Counted from the stretch's first letter, positions 18,138-28,725 are shown. The stretch: DNA of 64,000 bases from Corynebacterium striatum ATCC 6940 (GCF_000159135.1 NZ_GG667520.1:205468-269467), one strand, 5' to 3'. The notes: generated by a model not told the origin, from the sequence alone. Numbers and translations are program-made.

Positions 18138-20288
18138 GTGACTCCACCAAATTCAGGTGACCGTCGACGCGGTTCCCGAGGGGAGCATGGGCGCGATGGC
18201 AGGGATAATGCTGCCGACCGCGGTCGTTATGGCCGCCAAAGTGGGCGTTCCGGTGGTCGTAGCCATCGGGGGGCCGCCACTGGATCCGCTATGCCGCGTG
18301 CAGGTTCGGCGTCGCGCCCGAGTGAGCGAGTAAAGCCTGCAACACGTGATCCGCAGGCCCAGGGCGGTGGCCGTACCGCGCGTGCCAAGGCTGCCATGGC
18401 TTTGCCGCAGAAGGCTATCTTGCGGCAGCGAGTCAAAACCGTTGTTGCTGTCCTTATGGTGGTGTTCGTGGCCTTGGTCGGGCGCTTGGCTTGGGTACAG
18501 ATCGTCTGGGGTCCCGACTTTGCCGCTAAAGCTGTGGCTCAGCGATCCCGCGTGTATATCGACTCGGCTCGCCGCGGTGAGATTGTCGATCGCAATGGGC
18601 AGCGACTTGCCTACACAATGAAGTCGCGTTCACTCACCGTTTCGCCAACGCGCCTGCGCGACGAACTTCGTGAGCAGGAGGAGTTGGAAGCTACCGGAGA
18701 AGCTTCCTTTGACGGGCTTGACGACGCCGCGCGTAAGAAGTTTCTTGACGATAAGCTCGAAGAGCGACTCAAGGACATGGCGAAGGGCATCCCTTCCAAA
18801 ATCAACGATGCTGGATTGGACACCGGCGACGTGGACGAGAAACAGATTCTGGATAAGCTGCACGCGGATACCCAGTACGAGGTTCTAGTTCGTAACGTGG
18901 ACCCGGATGTAGCAGTGAAAATCGCTTCTGAGTACCACGGACTCGCAGCTGATGAGCAGCAGATTCGCCAGTACCCGAATGGCTCCATCGCGGAGAACGT
19001 CATCGGCAAGGTCTCCATGGACGGACAAGGTCAGTTCGGCTTCGAAGCTTCCGGTGACTCCACTCTGACTGGTATCGATGGCAGCTCCACCGAGGATGTT
19101 TCCACCAATGGTCAGGCAATTCCCGGCACGTTGCGCGATGAGGTCTCAGCAACCGACGGCAAGAACGTCACCTTGACCCTGGACCTTGATTTGCAGACCT
19201 ACGTACAGCAGAAGCTGGAGAAGGCACGCGCCAACTCCAAGGCCAAGAATGCACAAGCGGTGGTCCTCGACGTTGCTACGGGCGAAGTCTTGGCCATGGC
19301 CAACACGGGAACCATCGATCCGAACAAGGACATCGAAAAGCAGCTCAAGGAAGACAAAACCTTCGACAACCACAGCGTTTCGCACCCGTATGAGCCTGGC
19401 TCAGTGGCCAAAATCATCACCGCGGCCGCAGCGCTGCAGGAGGGCGTTACCACCCCAGACCAGGTTCACCAGGTTCCAGGATCCATCGATATGGCTGGCG
19501 TAACTGTTAATGATGCCTGGGATCACGGCGTCGAGCCTTACACCACCACCGGTATTTTCGGTAAGTCCTCAAACGTGGGCACTCTAATGATCGCCCAGCA
19601 GTTGGGGCAGGAGCGCTACGCCAAGTATCTCAAGGCCTTCGGCCTTGGTCAGACCACTGGTATTGAACTGCCAAACGAGTCTGCAGGTTTGGTCCCCGAT
19701 CAGGAGCAGTGGTCCGGCGGTACCTTCGCCAACCTGCCGATCGGCCAGGGCCAGTCGTGGACCACGCTGCAGATGGCCAGCGTCTACCAGACTTTGGCGA
19801 ACGGTGGTGAGCGCATCGAGCCACGCATCATTTCCTCCATCACCAATTCCAACGGCGAGAAAGAGGAGCTCGACGCTCCCAAGAAGACGCAGGTAGTAAG
19901 CAAGGAAACCGCGAAGACCACTGTGGATATGTTCCGCGCTGTCTTCCAATCCGACCCGAATGGCGTCCAGAACGGCACCGCCGGCGGCAACAAGATCGAG
20001 GGATACCAACTTTCCGGCAAGACCGGTACCGCACAGAAGGTTGACGAGAAGACGGGAGCCTACTCGAACTCCGCCTACTGGATCACCTTCGCGGGTATCG
20101 CGCCTGCCGACGACCCACGCTTTGTTGTGGCAATCATGCTCGACGAGCCGCAGTCCGGAGTTAACGACAATGGTTCCGGTGGTCAGTCCGCAGCGCCTGT
20201 CTTCAAAGACATCGCAAGCTGGCTGCTCAATCGCGATAACATTCCTACCTCCCCGCCTAGCCCAGAGCTAACGTTGCGAGCTCAGTAA
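18138..20288 (+). CDS. ftsI: Septal class B penicillin-binding protein FtsI (PBP3)
   Basis: Protein of 716 aa from GTG 18138. Residues 1-90 form an unusually long Arg/Gly-rich cytoplasmic tail. One membrane helix at about 105-120 follows. The pedestal runs to about 390 and includes a Glu/Lys-rich insert (about 175-255). The transpeptidase domain has SXXK (S422VAK425), SSN (477-479) and KTG (628-630). It crosslinks septal peptidoglycan in complex with FtsW. No PASTA domain is present. It sits after a terminator and leader, so it probably has its own promoter. Confidence 0.95.
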   Translation: MTPPNSGDRRRGSRGEHGRDGRDNAADRGRYGRQSGRSGGRSHRGAATGSAMPRAGSASRPSERVKPATRDPQAQGGGRTARAKAAMALPQKAILRQRVKTVVAVLMVVFVALVGRLAWVQIVWGPDFAAKAVAQRSRVYIDSARRGEIVDRNGQRLAYTMKSRSLTVSPTRLRDELREQEELEATGEASFDGLDDAARKKFLDDKLEERLKDMAKGIPSKINDAGLDTGDVDEKQILDKLHADTQYEVLVRNVDPDVAVKIASEYHGLAADEQQIRQYPNGSIAENVIGKVSMDGQGQFGFEASGDSTLTGIDGSSTEDVSTNGQAIPGTLRDEVSATDGKNVTLTLDLDLQTYVQQKLEKARANSKAKNAQAVVLDVATGEVLAMANTGTIDPNKDIEKQLKEDKTFDNHSVSHPYEPGSVAKIITAAAALQEGVTTPDQVHQVPGSIDMAGVTVNDAWDHGVEPYTTTGIFGKSSNVGTLMIAQQLGQERYAKYLKAFGLGQTTGIELPNESAGLVPDQEQWSGGTFANLPIGQGQSWTTLQMASVYQTLANGGERIEPRIISSITNSNGEKEELDAPKKTQVVSKETAKTTVDMFRAVFQSDPNGVQNGTAGGNKIEGYQLSGKTGTAQKVDEKTGAYSNSAYWITFAGIAPADDPRFVVAIMLDEPQSGVNDNGSGGQSAAPVFKDIASWLLNRDNIPTSPPSPELTLRAQ

Positions 20289-20347
20289 GCCCCACAACTA
20301 TCAAAACCTCAAGAACAGTTCACTAGAAAGCTTTAGGGAGAAATGCA

Positions 20348-21913
20348 ATGAGCGTAGACCTCCAGACCCTCGCCACCATTGGCGGCGGCCGCGTCATCGG
20401 CGATGATTCCGTCACCGTTTCGGCGTGCAGTCTCGACTCGAAGGCGATTGCCGCCGGCGGGCTCTTCGCGGCCCTTCCAGGTACGCGAGTACACGGTGCC
20501 CAATTTGCCGGTGACACTGAGGCAGCGGCCATCCTCACCGATGAGGCGGGCCTACAACACCTGCAAGAAGCTGGTGAGCGTCGCCCCATCATTGTCGTGG
20601 AAGACATTCGTGCAGTGTTGGGTCTCATCGCCGCTGAAATTTACGAGCACCCCACTGAGCACTTGACCGTACTGGGCGTGACAGGAACATCTGGCAAGAC
20701 CACCACGAGCTACCTCCTCGAGGCGGGTCTTCTCCACGCAGGCCACAAGGTGGGTCTTATCGGCACAACCGGAACCCGCATCAACCGTGAACCCGTGCCG
20801 ACTAAGCTCACCACTCCCGAGGCTCCGACCCTGCAGGAGCTCTTTGCGCGCATGCGTCACGAAGGAGTCACGCACGTGGTCATGGAGGTCTCCTCCCACG
20901 CACTTGAGCTTGGGCGCGTGCGAGGTACCCAGTTCGATGTTGGTGGTTTCACCAACTTGAGCCAGGACCACCTCGACTTCCACCCAACGATGGAGGATTA
21001 CTTCGCAGCCAAGGCAGCGCTTTTCGACGGCGCGCAAGCAGCGTCCGCTGCCGTAATCTGTGTTGATGATGACTGGGGCAAGCGCATGGCGCAGCAAGTC
21101 GCTGGCAAGCCACTGACGCTCGTTTCAACCACAGACGAGGAAACAGCTGAGAACACCAAGCAGGTGATTAGCGCCCGTCAGTTAGGCACCGAGCCCACTG
21201 GCGCACAGCACGTTGAATTGAGCTTCAGTGGGGAGACCTATTCCTTTGAGCTGCCGATGCCAGGCAAGTTCAACATCGCCAACGCTGCGCTGGCAGCAGG
21301 CATGGCAGCTGCGGTAGGCGTGGACACCGAAACCTTCCTAAACGGTGTCGAGCGCGTGGCCGTACCGGGGCGGATGGAGAGCATCAGCCGTGGCCAAGAT
21401 TTCGTGGCAGTTGTCGACTACGCCCACAAGCCAGCAGCCATTGCAGCGGTTCTTGATACCCTGCGCGGCCAGCTGTCTGAGACCGGCGGACGCCTCGGCG
21501 TCGTCGTCGGCGCAGGCGGCGACCGCGACTCCTCAAAGCGTCCGCTCATGGGCGCAGCTGCAGCAGAACGCGCAGACCTCGTCGTGGTTACGGACGACAA
21601 TCCGCGTAGCGAGGACCCTGCAGCCATCCGTGCCGCTGTCATGGCGGGCGCGCAGAAGGCTTCCCAGACCGCAGACATTCGCGAGATCGGCTCCCGTGCC
21701 GCGGCCATCGACGCAGTAGTGGAGTGGGCACAGCCCGGCGACGCTATCATCGTCGTTGGCAAGGGCCATGAGGTCGGGCAAATCGTGGGTGATGAAACCC
21801 TGCACTTTGATGACAGGGAAGAAGTTGCCCGCGCTCTTGACACCAAACTCGGCGGTGGCGCGCCGGTTAGGCATGCGGAGTACGGTGACACTGTGAGTAA
21901 GGAACAAGCATGA
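20348..21913 (+). CDS. murE: UDP-MurNAc-tripeptide synthetase MurE (meso-DAP adding)
   Basis: Protein of 521 aa. The ATP loop GTSGKTTTSY is present, along with the DNPR motif at 417-420 that marks enzymes adding meso-diaminopimelate, the DAP type of corynebacterial peptidoglycan. A Mur carbamoyl-Lys region and a C-terminal GKGHEVGQ follow. It acts in the cytoplasm after MurD. AGGGAG precedes the ATG. It overlaps murF by 4 bp. Confidence 0.96.
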   Translation: MSVDLQTLATIGGGRVIGDDSVTVSACSLDSKAIAAGGLFAALPGTRVHGAQFAGDTEAAAILTDEAGLQHLQEAGERRPIIVVEDIRAVLGLIAAEIYEHPTEHLTVLGVTGTSGKTTTSYLLEAGLLHAGHKVGLIGTTGTRINREPVPTKLTTPEAPTLQELFARMRHEGVTHVVMEVSSHALELGRVRGTQFDVGGFTNLSQDHLDFHPTMEDYFAAKAALFDGAQAASAAVICVDDDWGKRMAQQVAGKPLTLVSTTDEETAENTKQVISARQLGTEPTGAQHVELSFSGETYSFELPMPGKFNIANAALAAGMAAAVGVDTETFLNGVERVAVPGRMESISRGQDFVAVVDYAHKPAAIAAVLDTLRGQLSETGGRLGVVVGAGGDRDSSKRPLMGAAAAERADLVVVTDDNPRSEDPAAIRAAVMAGAQKASQTADIREIGSRAAAIDAVVEWAQPGDAIIVVGKGHEVGQIVGDETLHFDDREEVARALDTKLGGGAPVRHAEYGDTVSKEQA

Positions 21914-23445
21914 TTGCATTGACCCTCCAAGAAATCGCCGACATTACCGGCGGCCGCCTAGATTGCGTCCCAGATCCTGCAGCTACAGTTACTGGATTCG
22001 TAGAGTTTGACTCCCGCAAGGTCACCCCAGGTGGCCTCTTCCTCGCGCTGCCAGGCGCCCGCGTCGACGGCCACGACTTTGCCGAGAAGGCCGTTGAATC
22101 CGGTGCGGTGGCCGTTCTCGCAGCGCGTCCAGTGGGCGTTCCGGCCATCGTTGTTGAACCCACCGGCAAGGTGGAAGGCGACGGCGCAAACGCCGACATC
22201 TATGCCAATGACGAGGATGGCTCCGCCGCCGCAGTCATCCAGGCGCTGTCCGCACTGGCCCGCGCCGTCACCCAGCGCCTAGCCGCTGAAGACGGCCTCA
22301 ACATCGTGGGCGTGACCGGTTCCGCTGGTAAAACCTCCACCAAGGACCTCATCGCCACGATCTTCCGCGCCGCTGGGGAGACGGTGGCACCACCAGGCTC
22401 CTTCAACAATGAGGTCGGTCTGCCTTATACCGCACTGCGCTGTGACGAACACACCGAGTACCTCGTGGCCGAGATGTCTGCTCGTGGCATCGGCCACATC
22501 CGGCATTTGACCGGCATCACCGCACCCAAGGTAGGCGTAGTCCTCAACGTTGGTACCGCACACCTAGGCGAGTTCGGTTCGCGGGAGAATATCGCGCTCG
22601 CGAAAGGCGAGCTCGTCGAGGCGCTCCCATCTGCAGCTGAGGGCGGCGTCGCCGTGCTCAATGCAAACGATTCTTTCGTCGCTGGCATGGCGCTCCGCAC
22701 GAATGCAAAGGTGGTCTATTACTCGGCCGTCGCCAAGCAAGGCTCCACTCCGCCAGCGCAGTACTATGCCACGGACGTGCAGCTTGACGACGTCGCCCGT
22801 GCTTCCTTCCTCATGCATACCCCAGGTCATGCGCCACTTCCGGTGAAACTACAGGTCTTCGGTGCACATCAGGTGTCGAATGCGCTGGCCGCAGCGGCCG
22901 CCGCCATCGAGCTGGGGCTAAGCGCTGAACTCGTGGCAAACGCGTTGTCTGGACACCGCATTGCGTCGGAGCACCGCATGGACGTGCGCAACCGCCGCGA
23001 CGGAGTCACCCTGATTGATGATTCCTATAACGCAAACCCGGATTCCATGCGTGCGGCCATCGCAGCGCTGGCATACACGGCCACTGCGCGTCCCGACGCA
23101 CGTTCTATTGCCGTGCTCGGCGAGATGGGTGAGCTGGGCGACGACGCCCTCGACGCGCACCGTCAGCTGGGTGCAGAGCTCGCGAAGTACCACGTAGACC
23201 ATCTGGTTGCTGTAGGCAGCAGCCCCAATACGCGGGCGATGGCTGAAGCTGCACAGGCAAAGGGTATAAATACTAGTGTCAGTGTCGATGTTGATGAGGC
23301 CGCAAAGATTGTTGATAGTCTCCTCCGTACCCCGCCTGTGGGCGTGGACGATTGGCCGCAAAGGGACGTTAAAGATGTCGTCCTTGTCAAAGCTTCGAAT
23401 GCCCAACGCCTGTGGCTCGTCGCAGAAAAGCTCAACCAGAGCTAG
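21910..23445 (+). CDS. murF: UDP-MurNAc-tripeptide-D-Ala-D-Ala ligase MurF
   Basis: Protein of 511 aa. It has an N-terminal DSRKVTPGGLFLALPG, ATP loop TGSAGKTSTKD, SFNNEVGLP and YNANPDSM. It adds D-Ala-D-Ala to complete the pentapeptide. An acidic, Gly-rich insertion near residues 80-95 (NADIYANDEDGS) is unremarkable. Translationally coupled to murE through ATGA. Confidence 0.96.
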   Translation: MIALTLQEIADITGGRLDCVPDPAATVTGFVEFDSRKVTPGGLFLALPGARVDGHDFAEKAVESGAVAVLAARPVGVPAIVVEPTGKVEGDGANADIYANDEDGSAAAVIQALSALARAVTQRLAAEDGLNIVGVTGSAGKTSTKDLIATIFRAAGETVAPPGSFNNEVGLPYTALRCDEHTEYLVAEMSARGIGHIRHLTGITAPKVGVVLNVGTAHLGEFGSRENIALAKGELVEALPSAAEGGVAVLNANDSFVAGMALRTNAKVVYYSAVAKQGSTPPAQYYATDVQLDDVARASFLMHTPGHAPLPVKLQVFGAHQVSNALAAAAAAIELGLSAELVANALSGHRIASEHRMDVRNRRDGVTLIDDSYNANPDSMRAAIAALAYTATARPDARSIAVLGEMGELGDDALDAHRQLGAELAKYHVDHLVAVGSSPNTRAMAEAAQAKGINTSVSVDVDEAAKIVDSLLRTPPVGVDDWPQRDVKDVVLVKASNAQRLWLVAEKLNQS

Positions 23446-23473
23446 TTCACGGAAATAGAAGGAACCCAAGCAC

Positions 23474-24586
23474 GTGACTCAGATCATCATCGCTGGTGTG
23501 GTCAGCTTCCTCGTAGCGATTTTTATCACCCCACTCCTGATCCGGTATTTCTCGGACACAGGAAAGGGCCAAGAAATCCGCGAGGACGGCCCCAAGTCGC
23601 ACCTTCGTAAGCGCGGCACGCCAACCATGGGCGGTCTTGCGATCCTCGCCGGTGTCACCGTGGCTTACCTGACGGTCGGCATCTACGGGCAAATCACCGG
23701 CCATGGTGGCTTCACCTACTCGGGCATCCTGGTCCTAGGTTTGACTCTGGGGCTTGGTGGCTTGGGTTTTGCTGATGACTTCATCAAGCTCTTCAAAGAG
23801 CGCAACCTGGGCCTGAACAAGACGGCCAAGCTGGTGGGCCAGCTGGCGCTCGCTCTGGCCTTCGGCCTGCTGGTTCTACAGAACCCCGATGAGAAGGGCC
23901 TGACGCCTGGCTCCACGAAGCTTTCCTTCATTCGTGACATCGAGACCTTCGACATTGCCGTTGGCCCGACCATTGTCGGAACCATCGTGTTCCTTATCTT
24001 CATGTACATCCTCATCGCGGCATGGTCTAACGCGGTCAACCTGACCGACGGCCTGGATGGTTTGGCAGCGGGTACCACCGCAATCGTGATGGGTGCGTAC
24101 ACCATCATGACCTTCTGGCAGTTCCGCAACTCTTGCGCGGCTGACTTCACCGCTGGCTGCTACCAGGTCCGTGATCCGCTGGACCTGGCGGTTCTGACTG
24201 CCGCCGGCCTGGGTGGTTGCCTGGGCTTCCTCTGGTGGAACGCTGCACCGGCCAAGATCTTCATGGGCGATACTGGTTCCCTGGCCCTGGGTGGTCTGGT
24301 TGCGGGCATCTCCGTGACCAGCCGCACCGAGCTGCTCATGATCATCATTGGCGCGCTCTTCGTCATCGAGACCGTTTCTGTGGTCATCCAGATCGTGGTC
24401 TTCCGTTCCACCGGCAAGCGTTTCTTCCGCATGGCTCCAATCCACCACCACTTCGAAAACGGCGGCTGGGCCGAGACCGCGGTTGTCATTCGCTTCTGGC
24501 TCATTGCGGCGATGGCCGCCATGACTGGTGTGGCAATCTTCTACGGCGAGTGGCTCGCTGATTCCGGCATCGGGCTGGTGGGTTAG
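23474..24586 (+). CDS. mraY: Phospho-MurNAc-pentapeptide translocase MraY (lipid I synthesis)
   Basis: Protein of 370 aa from GTG 23474 with about ten membrane helices. Conserved pieces are KRGTPTMGG near the start, FADDFIK (Asp pair), [24 protein letters not shown] and APIHHHFE. It transfers phospho-MurNAc-pentapeptide to undecaprenyl phosphate at the inner membrane. Confidence 0.96.
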   Translation: MTQIIIAGVVSFLVAIFITPLLIRYFSDTGKGQEIREDGPKSHLRKRGTPTMGGLAILAGVTVAYLTVGIYGQITGHGGFTYSGILVLGLTLGLGGLGFADDFIKLFKERNLGLNKTAKLVGQLALALAFGLLVLQNPDEKGLTPGSTKLSFIRDIETFDIAVGPTIVGTIVFLIFMYILIAAWSNAVNLTDGLDGLAAGTTAIVMGAYTIMTFWQFRNSCAADFTAGCYQVRDPLDLAVLTAAGLGGCLGFLWWNAAPAKIFMGDTGSLALGGLVAGISVTSRTELLMIIIGALFVIETVSVVIQIVVFRSTGKRFFRMAPIHHHFENGGWAETAVVIRFWLIAAMAAMTGVAIFYGEWLADSGIGLVG

Positions 24587-24588
24587 TC

Positions 24589-26028
24589 ATGACTAAAGTG
24601 CCAGCGAACCTAGCTGGAGGACTTCCCGAGTCCTTGCGAGGCCGTATCTTGGTGGCTGGCGCCGGAGTGTCCGGCCGCGGCTGCGCCACTGTCTTGCTGG
24701 GGCTGGGAGCAGACTTGGTTGTGGCCGATGGCAACGCCGACTCACGTGCCGCACTCGCTGCCGACCTATGCGTCGCGACCGTTGATACCGCCGCTGTTGA
24801 TCCCGCGGAGTTCTCCCTCGTGGTTACCTCACCAGGCTGGGCGCCGAGCTCACCACTGTTGGTGGCCGCCGCTGCGGCGGGCGTTGAGGTGATCGGCGAT
24901 GTCGAGCTGGCTTATCGCTTGGATAAGGCAGAGCTCTTTGGCCCCACGCGCACCTGGCTTGCTGTGACCGGCACCAACGGCAAGACCACTACCACGGGCA
25001 TGCTGGCTGCCATCATGGCGGCCGATGAAAAGCGCTCTGGCAAGCGCTCCCAGGCCGTGGGCAATATCGGCACCTCGCCCTTCGATGCGCTGGCGGCAAG
25101 CCCACGCGTTGACGTACTGGTCGCCGAACTTTCTTCCTTCCAACTGCACTGGTCCTCCCAGCTGACCCCAGAGGTCGGCGTACTGCTCAACCTGGCAGAT
25201 GATCACCTCGACTGGCACGGCTCCTTCGCCGCCTATGCCGAGGCGAAGGCCAAGGTCCTCAAGGGCGCGCACGCGGTCATCGGCCGCGACGACGCGCACG
25301 TGCGCGAATACGCGGACAAGGCGCGCAATGCCGGAATGATTTCCGCCGATGTGCACGCCTTCACCCACACCGAACCTGCCGATGGGGAAGCGGGCGTTGT
25401 CGAAGGAAAACTCGTTCTTAACAACGTTGCCGGCCACTCGGTTACCCTCATCGAGGACGTCACCACCATTGAGCCTGCCGGAATGGCTGGAGTACTGGAC
25501 GCCGGTGCCGCCGCAGCTGCCGCCGCACTGGCAGGCGCAGTACCCCGCTCGATTACCGAGGGGCTCGTCAGCTACACCGTGGCCGGCCACCGAGGCGAGG
25601 TCGTGCACTCTCACGCAGGCGTCGACTATATCGATAATTCCAAGGCCACCAATCCGCACGCTGCCGAGGCCGCGATGCGTGGGCTTGATTCCGTGGTGTG
25701 GATCGCTGGCGGTCAGCTCAAAGGTGCTGACACCTCAGAGCTGCTCGAAACACACGCCACGCATATCAAGGTGGCGGTTATAATGGGCGTCGACAAGCAG
25801 CTGCTCGCCGACGCCATCGTCGCGCATGCCCCAGGCGTGCTTACCATCCTTATCGAATCCACCGACCCCGTTGCCGCCATGGATGAAGCTGTGGCTGCGG
25901 CAGTGCAACACGCCGAGAGCGGCGATACTGTGCTTTTGGCACCTGCTGGGGCATCGTTGGATATGTACACGGGAATGAGCCAACGCGGTGACTGCTTTGC
26001 CGCGGCTGCCCGACGCATCGCACGTTAA
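24589..26028 (+). CDS. murD: UDP-MurNAc-L-Ala-D-Glu ligase MurD
   Basis: Protein of 479 aa starting 2 bp after mraY. The N-terminal UDP-binding fold opens ILVAGAGVSGRG. ATP loop GTNGKTTTTG, LNLADDHLDWHG and YIDNSKATNPHA are present. It adds D-glutamate to UDP-MurNAc-L-Ala. Part of the uninterrupted murE-to-ftsW block. Confidence 0.95.
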   Translation: MTKVPANLAGGLPESLRGRILVAGAGVSGRGCATVLLGLGADLVVADGNADSRAALAADLCVATVDTAAVDPAEFSLVVTSPGWAPSSPLLVAAAAAGVEVIGDVELAYRLDKAELFGPTRTWLAVTGTNGKTTTTGMLAAIMAADEKRSGKRSQAVGNIGTSPFDALAASPRVDVLVAELSSFQLHWSSQLTPEVGVLLNLADDHLDWHGSFAAYAEAKAKVLKGAHAVIGRDDAHVREYADKARNAGMISADVHAFTHTEPADGEAGVVEGKLVLNNVAGHSVTLIEDVTTIEPAGMAGVLDAGAAAAAAALAGAVPRSITEGLVSYTVAGHRGEVVHSHAGVDYIDNSKATNPHAAEAAMRGLDSVVWIAGGQLKGADTSELLETHATHIKVAVIMGVDKQLLADAIVAHAPGVLTILIESTDPVAAMDEAVAAAVQHAESGDTVLLAPAGASLDMYTGMSQRGDCFAAAARRIAR

Positions 26029-26053
26029 TCACGCACGCACCCCAGGAGAATCC

Positions 26054-27562
26054 ATGACTGCCACTCGGCCGCAAACACCGGCGTCGAAGACGCTCGGCCA
26101 GCGCGTGCAAGAAATCCGCCAGCACTACCGTGCTCAGCCGGGCTTGGACTATCAGCTGCTGCGCATCATCATCTTCTCGTTGATCGGCATCGGCGTGCTG
26201 ATGGCTTTTTCTGCATCCATGGCGACATCCTTCACGGAGACTTCCAATGTTTGGGCAGAGGCCATCCGCCAGTGCCTGCTTGTCTTCGGTGGTTTGGTGT
26301 TGTTCTGGCTGGCGTTGCGTATCTCGCCTTATACGCTGCGTAAACTAGTCCCGTGGCTGCTGCTGCTGTCAATACTCCTGCTCATTGCGGTGCTTATTCC
26401 GGGAATCGGTACCGGACGCGACACCGTGGGTTCCCAGTCGTGGATTTCCATCGGTAGTGTTGGCTTCCAGCCTTCGGAGTTTGCCCGAGTGACGGTGGCT
26501 ATGTACGGCGCAACTGCGTTGGCCGGTAAGTCCCACCGCTCGCTACATCCGACCGATCCCTTCATGATGTATTCCATCATCTCGGGGCTGATGTTCTTCC
26601 TCATCGTGGCCCAGAGTGACCTTGGCATGGCGGTATCTTTCGCCATGGTCGTGGTCTTTACTTTGATTTTCGCTGGCGTTGACTGGCGGGTCCCCGCGGT
26701 GGTCTTGGTCCTCGGTACGTTGGGCTTGCTCGCTGTGTTCCTATCGGGTGGCTTCCGTTCGCACCGATTCCATACCTACTTTGATGCAATTCGCGGAAAC
26801 ATTGAGGATACGCAGGGCACAGGTTTCCAGGCATACCAGGGCTTTCTATCACTTGCCGACGGAGGCTTTTGGGGCGTAGGTCTCGGGCAGTCGCGCGCCA
26901 AGTGGTTCTACCTTCCCGAAGCTAAGAATGACTTTGTCTTCGCTATCATCGGGGAGGAACTCGGCCTGTGGGGCGGCGTCCTCGTTATTTTCCTGTTTGC
27001 GGCATTGGGATACATCGGATTGCGCACTGCGAAAAACGCTCAGGACCAGTTCCAATCCTTGTTGGCTGCCACTTTGACGGTGGGTGTGGTTATCCAGGCG
27101 TTTATCAACATCGGCTACGTCATTGGTTTGTTGCCTGTGACTGGTATTCAGCTGCCGATGATTTCTGCAGGTGGTACCGCTGCTCTTATCACTATTGGCT
27201 CGATGGGAGTGTTGTGCAATGTGGCGCGGCACGAGCCATTACAGATTTCGGCGATGCAGAACTTTGGGCGCCCGCTATTCGACCGCCTATTCTTCATCCC
27301 CGAGCCCCAGCTTGCTGGTGACGCGCCAAAGCGTAAGACGGGACGACACGCTTCACCAACTCCAGCAAAACGCGGGAAAGGGCAATCCGGCGTAGTCGGA
27401 CAATTGGCTCGTCGCAACGCGGAACGAGAAGAACGCTTTGGCCGCCCAGTGACGAGCCGACAGCCGCGGGCTGGGGAGAATAACACCGGTTCTACGGCGC
27501 CGCGGGGTGAGTACCGCCAGCGTGGCGCCGATCGGCGAGACGGGCGCGGCGAGCGCCATTAA
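26054..27562 (+). CDS. ftsW: SEDS peptidoglycan glycosyltransferase FtsW
   Basis: Protein of 502 aa starting at ATG 26054 with AGGAG upstream; the frame reaches back to 25988 but that part overlaps murD. About ten membrane helices with SEDS landmarks IGSVGFQPSEFARV, AQSDLGMAV and PVTGIQLPMISAGGTA. The C-terminal 75-80 residues form an Arg/Gly-rich basic cytoplasmic tail, longer than in E. coli. It polymerises septal glycan with FtsI as partner. Confidence 0.94.
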   Translation: MTATRPQTPASKTLGQRVQEIRQHYRAQPGLDYQLLRIIIFSLIGIGVLMAFSASMATSFTETSNVWAEAIRQCLLVFGGLVLFWLALRISPYTLRKLVPWLLLLSILLLIAVLIPGIGTGRDTVGSQSWISIGSVGFQPSEFARVTVAMYGATALAGKSHRSLHPTDPFMMYSIISGLMFFLIVAQSDLGMAVSFAMVVVFTLIFAGVDWRVPAVVLVLGTLGLLAVFLSGGFRSHRFHTYFDAIRGNIEDTQGTGFQAYQGFLSLADGGFWGVGLGQSRAKWFYLPEAKNDFVFAIIGEELGLWGGVLVIFLFAALGYIGLRTAKNAQDQFQSLLAATLTVGVVIQAFINIGYVIGLLPVTGIQLPMISAGGTAALITIGSMGVLCNVARHEPLQISAMQNFGRPLFDRLFFIPEPQLAGDAPKRKTGRHASPTPAKRGKGQSGVVGQLARRNAEREERFGRPVTSRQPRAGENNTGSTAPRGEYRQRGADRRDGRGERH

Positions 27563-27578
27563 GCAGCAGGCGCACTGG

Positions 27579-27584
27579 TAGCGT
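27579..27584 (+). promoter_or_regulatory. Candidate internal promoter -10 for murG
   Basis: TAGCGT preceded by TGG (extended -10) ends exactly 7 nt before the murG ATG, in the 29-bp ftsW-murG gap. This fits a leaderless internal transcript. Confidence 0.4.
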
Positions 27585-27591
27585 GTAGGGC

Positions 27592-28689
27592 ATGAAATCC
27601 ACCCCCATTTCCGTCGTCATTGCAGGTGGCGGCACCGCAGGCCATATTGAACCAGCACTCGCAGTGGGTGAAGCGCTCAGACAGCGCCACGGCGCCCGAT
27701 TAACGGCGCTCGGTACCCAGAAAGGGTTGGAACGCGACATCGTTCCGGGGCGTGGGGTCGATCTGCGCCTCATTACGCCAGTGCCCGTGCCGCGCAAGGT
27801 TAACGCTGAGCTGTTCAAGCTTCCCTTCAATCTGATTAAGTCCGTGCTGCAGACGCGCAAGGTGCTTAAAGAGGTCGAAGCGGACGTGGTGTTTGGAACC
27901 GGTGGTTATGTGGCAGCGCCGGCATATCTAGCTGCCAAGTCCATGGGTATGCCGTTCTACGTGTTGGAGACGAACGCGCTTTCCGGCATCGCCAATAAGC
28001 TCGGCGTGCGTATTGGCGGAATTGGACTTAATGCACACCGTAACTCCGGCATGCCCGGCGAGGTCGTGGGCATTCCGGTACGTCCTGGGCTGGGCGAGGA
28101 CCCCGACGGCAGCGCCGCAGCCGCAGCACGCGAACGCTGGAATTTGGACCCAGAACGTCCAACCATCGTGGTTACCGGCGGCTCGCAGGGCGCTGTCAGC
28201 ATCAACACCGCGGTTGCGGGCGCGCTGTCGCAGTTGACGGAGAAGTACCAGGTTCTTCACGCCTATGGCAAGAAGAATGTGGCCCCAGCGGAAGCTGAGC
28301 ACTACACTGCGCTGCCTTATATCGATGACATGGCCGGTGCACTAGCCGTGGCAGATCTTATGGTGTGTCGTTCCGGCGCCATGACGGTTGCCGAGGTTAC
28401 TGCGGCCGGCGTGCCTGCAATTTACATTCCGCTGCCTATCGGAAACGGTGAACAGGCGCTGAACTCTCGCGAACTGGTTGCGGCCGGTGCTGCAGTGCAG
28501 ATCCTTGATGCGGAGCTAACCCCGCAGCGCCTGGTGGATGAAGTACAGGCAACCCTTGGGGATGAGCAGCGGTATGCGGCCATGCGTAAGGCGGCTGCCA
28601 CTAACTCTGCGGGCGACGTTGCCAATACGATTGCCGATCACATCAGGGATATGATCGACGAAGCCTCGCGCGCAGCGCACACCGACTAA
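27592..28689 (+). CDS. murG: Lipid II synthase MurG (GlcNAc transferase)
   Basis: Protein of 365 aa. The N-terminal donor loop GGGTAGHIEPALAV, VFGTGGYVAAPAYLAA and the C-terminal CRSGAMTVAEVTAAGVPAIYIPLP are typical. It adds GlcNAc from UDP-GlcNAc to lipid I on the cytoplasmic membrane face. Confidence 0.96.
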   Translation: MKSTPISVVIAGGGTAGHIEPALAVGEALRQRHGARLTALGTQKGLERDIVPGRGVDLRLITPVPVPRKVNAELFKLPFNLIKSVLQTRKVLKEVEADVVFGTGGYVAAPAYLAAKSMGMPFYVLETNALSGIANKLGVRIGGIGLNAHRNSGMPGEVVGIPVRPGLGEDPDGSAAAAARERWNLDPERPTIVVTGGSQGAVSINTAVAGALSQLTEKYQVLHAYGKKNVAPAEAEHYTALPYIDDMAGALAVADLMVCRSGAMTVAEVTAAGVPAIYIPLPIGNGEQALNSRELVAAGAAVQILDAELTPQRLVDEVQATLGDEQRYAAMRKAAATNSAGDVANTIADHIRDMIDEASRAAHTD

Positions 28690-28725
28690 AAGTCGGCCTT
28701 ATTAGCGAATGTGAAGGAAAAGTAA

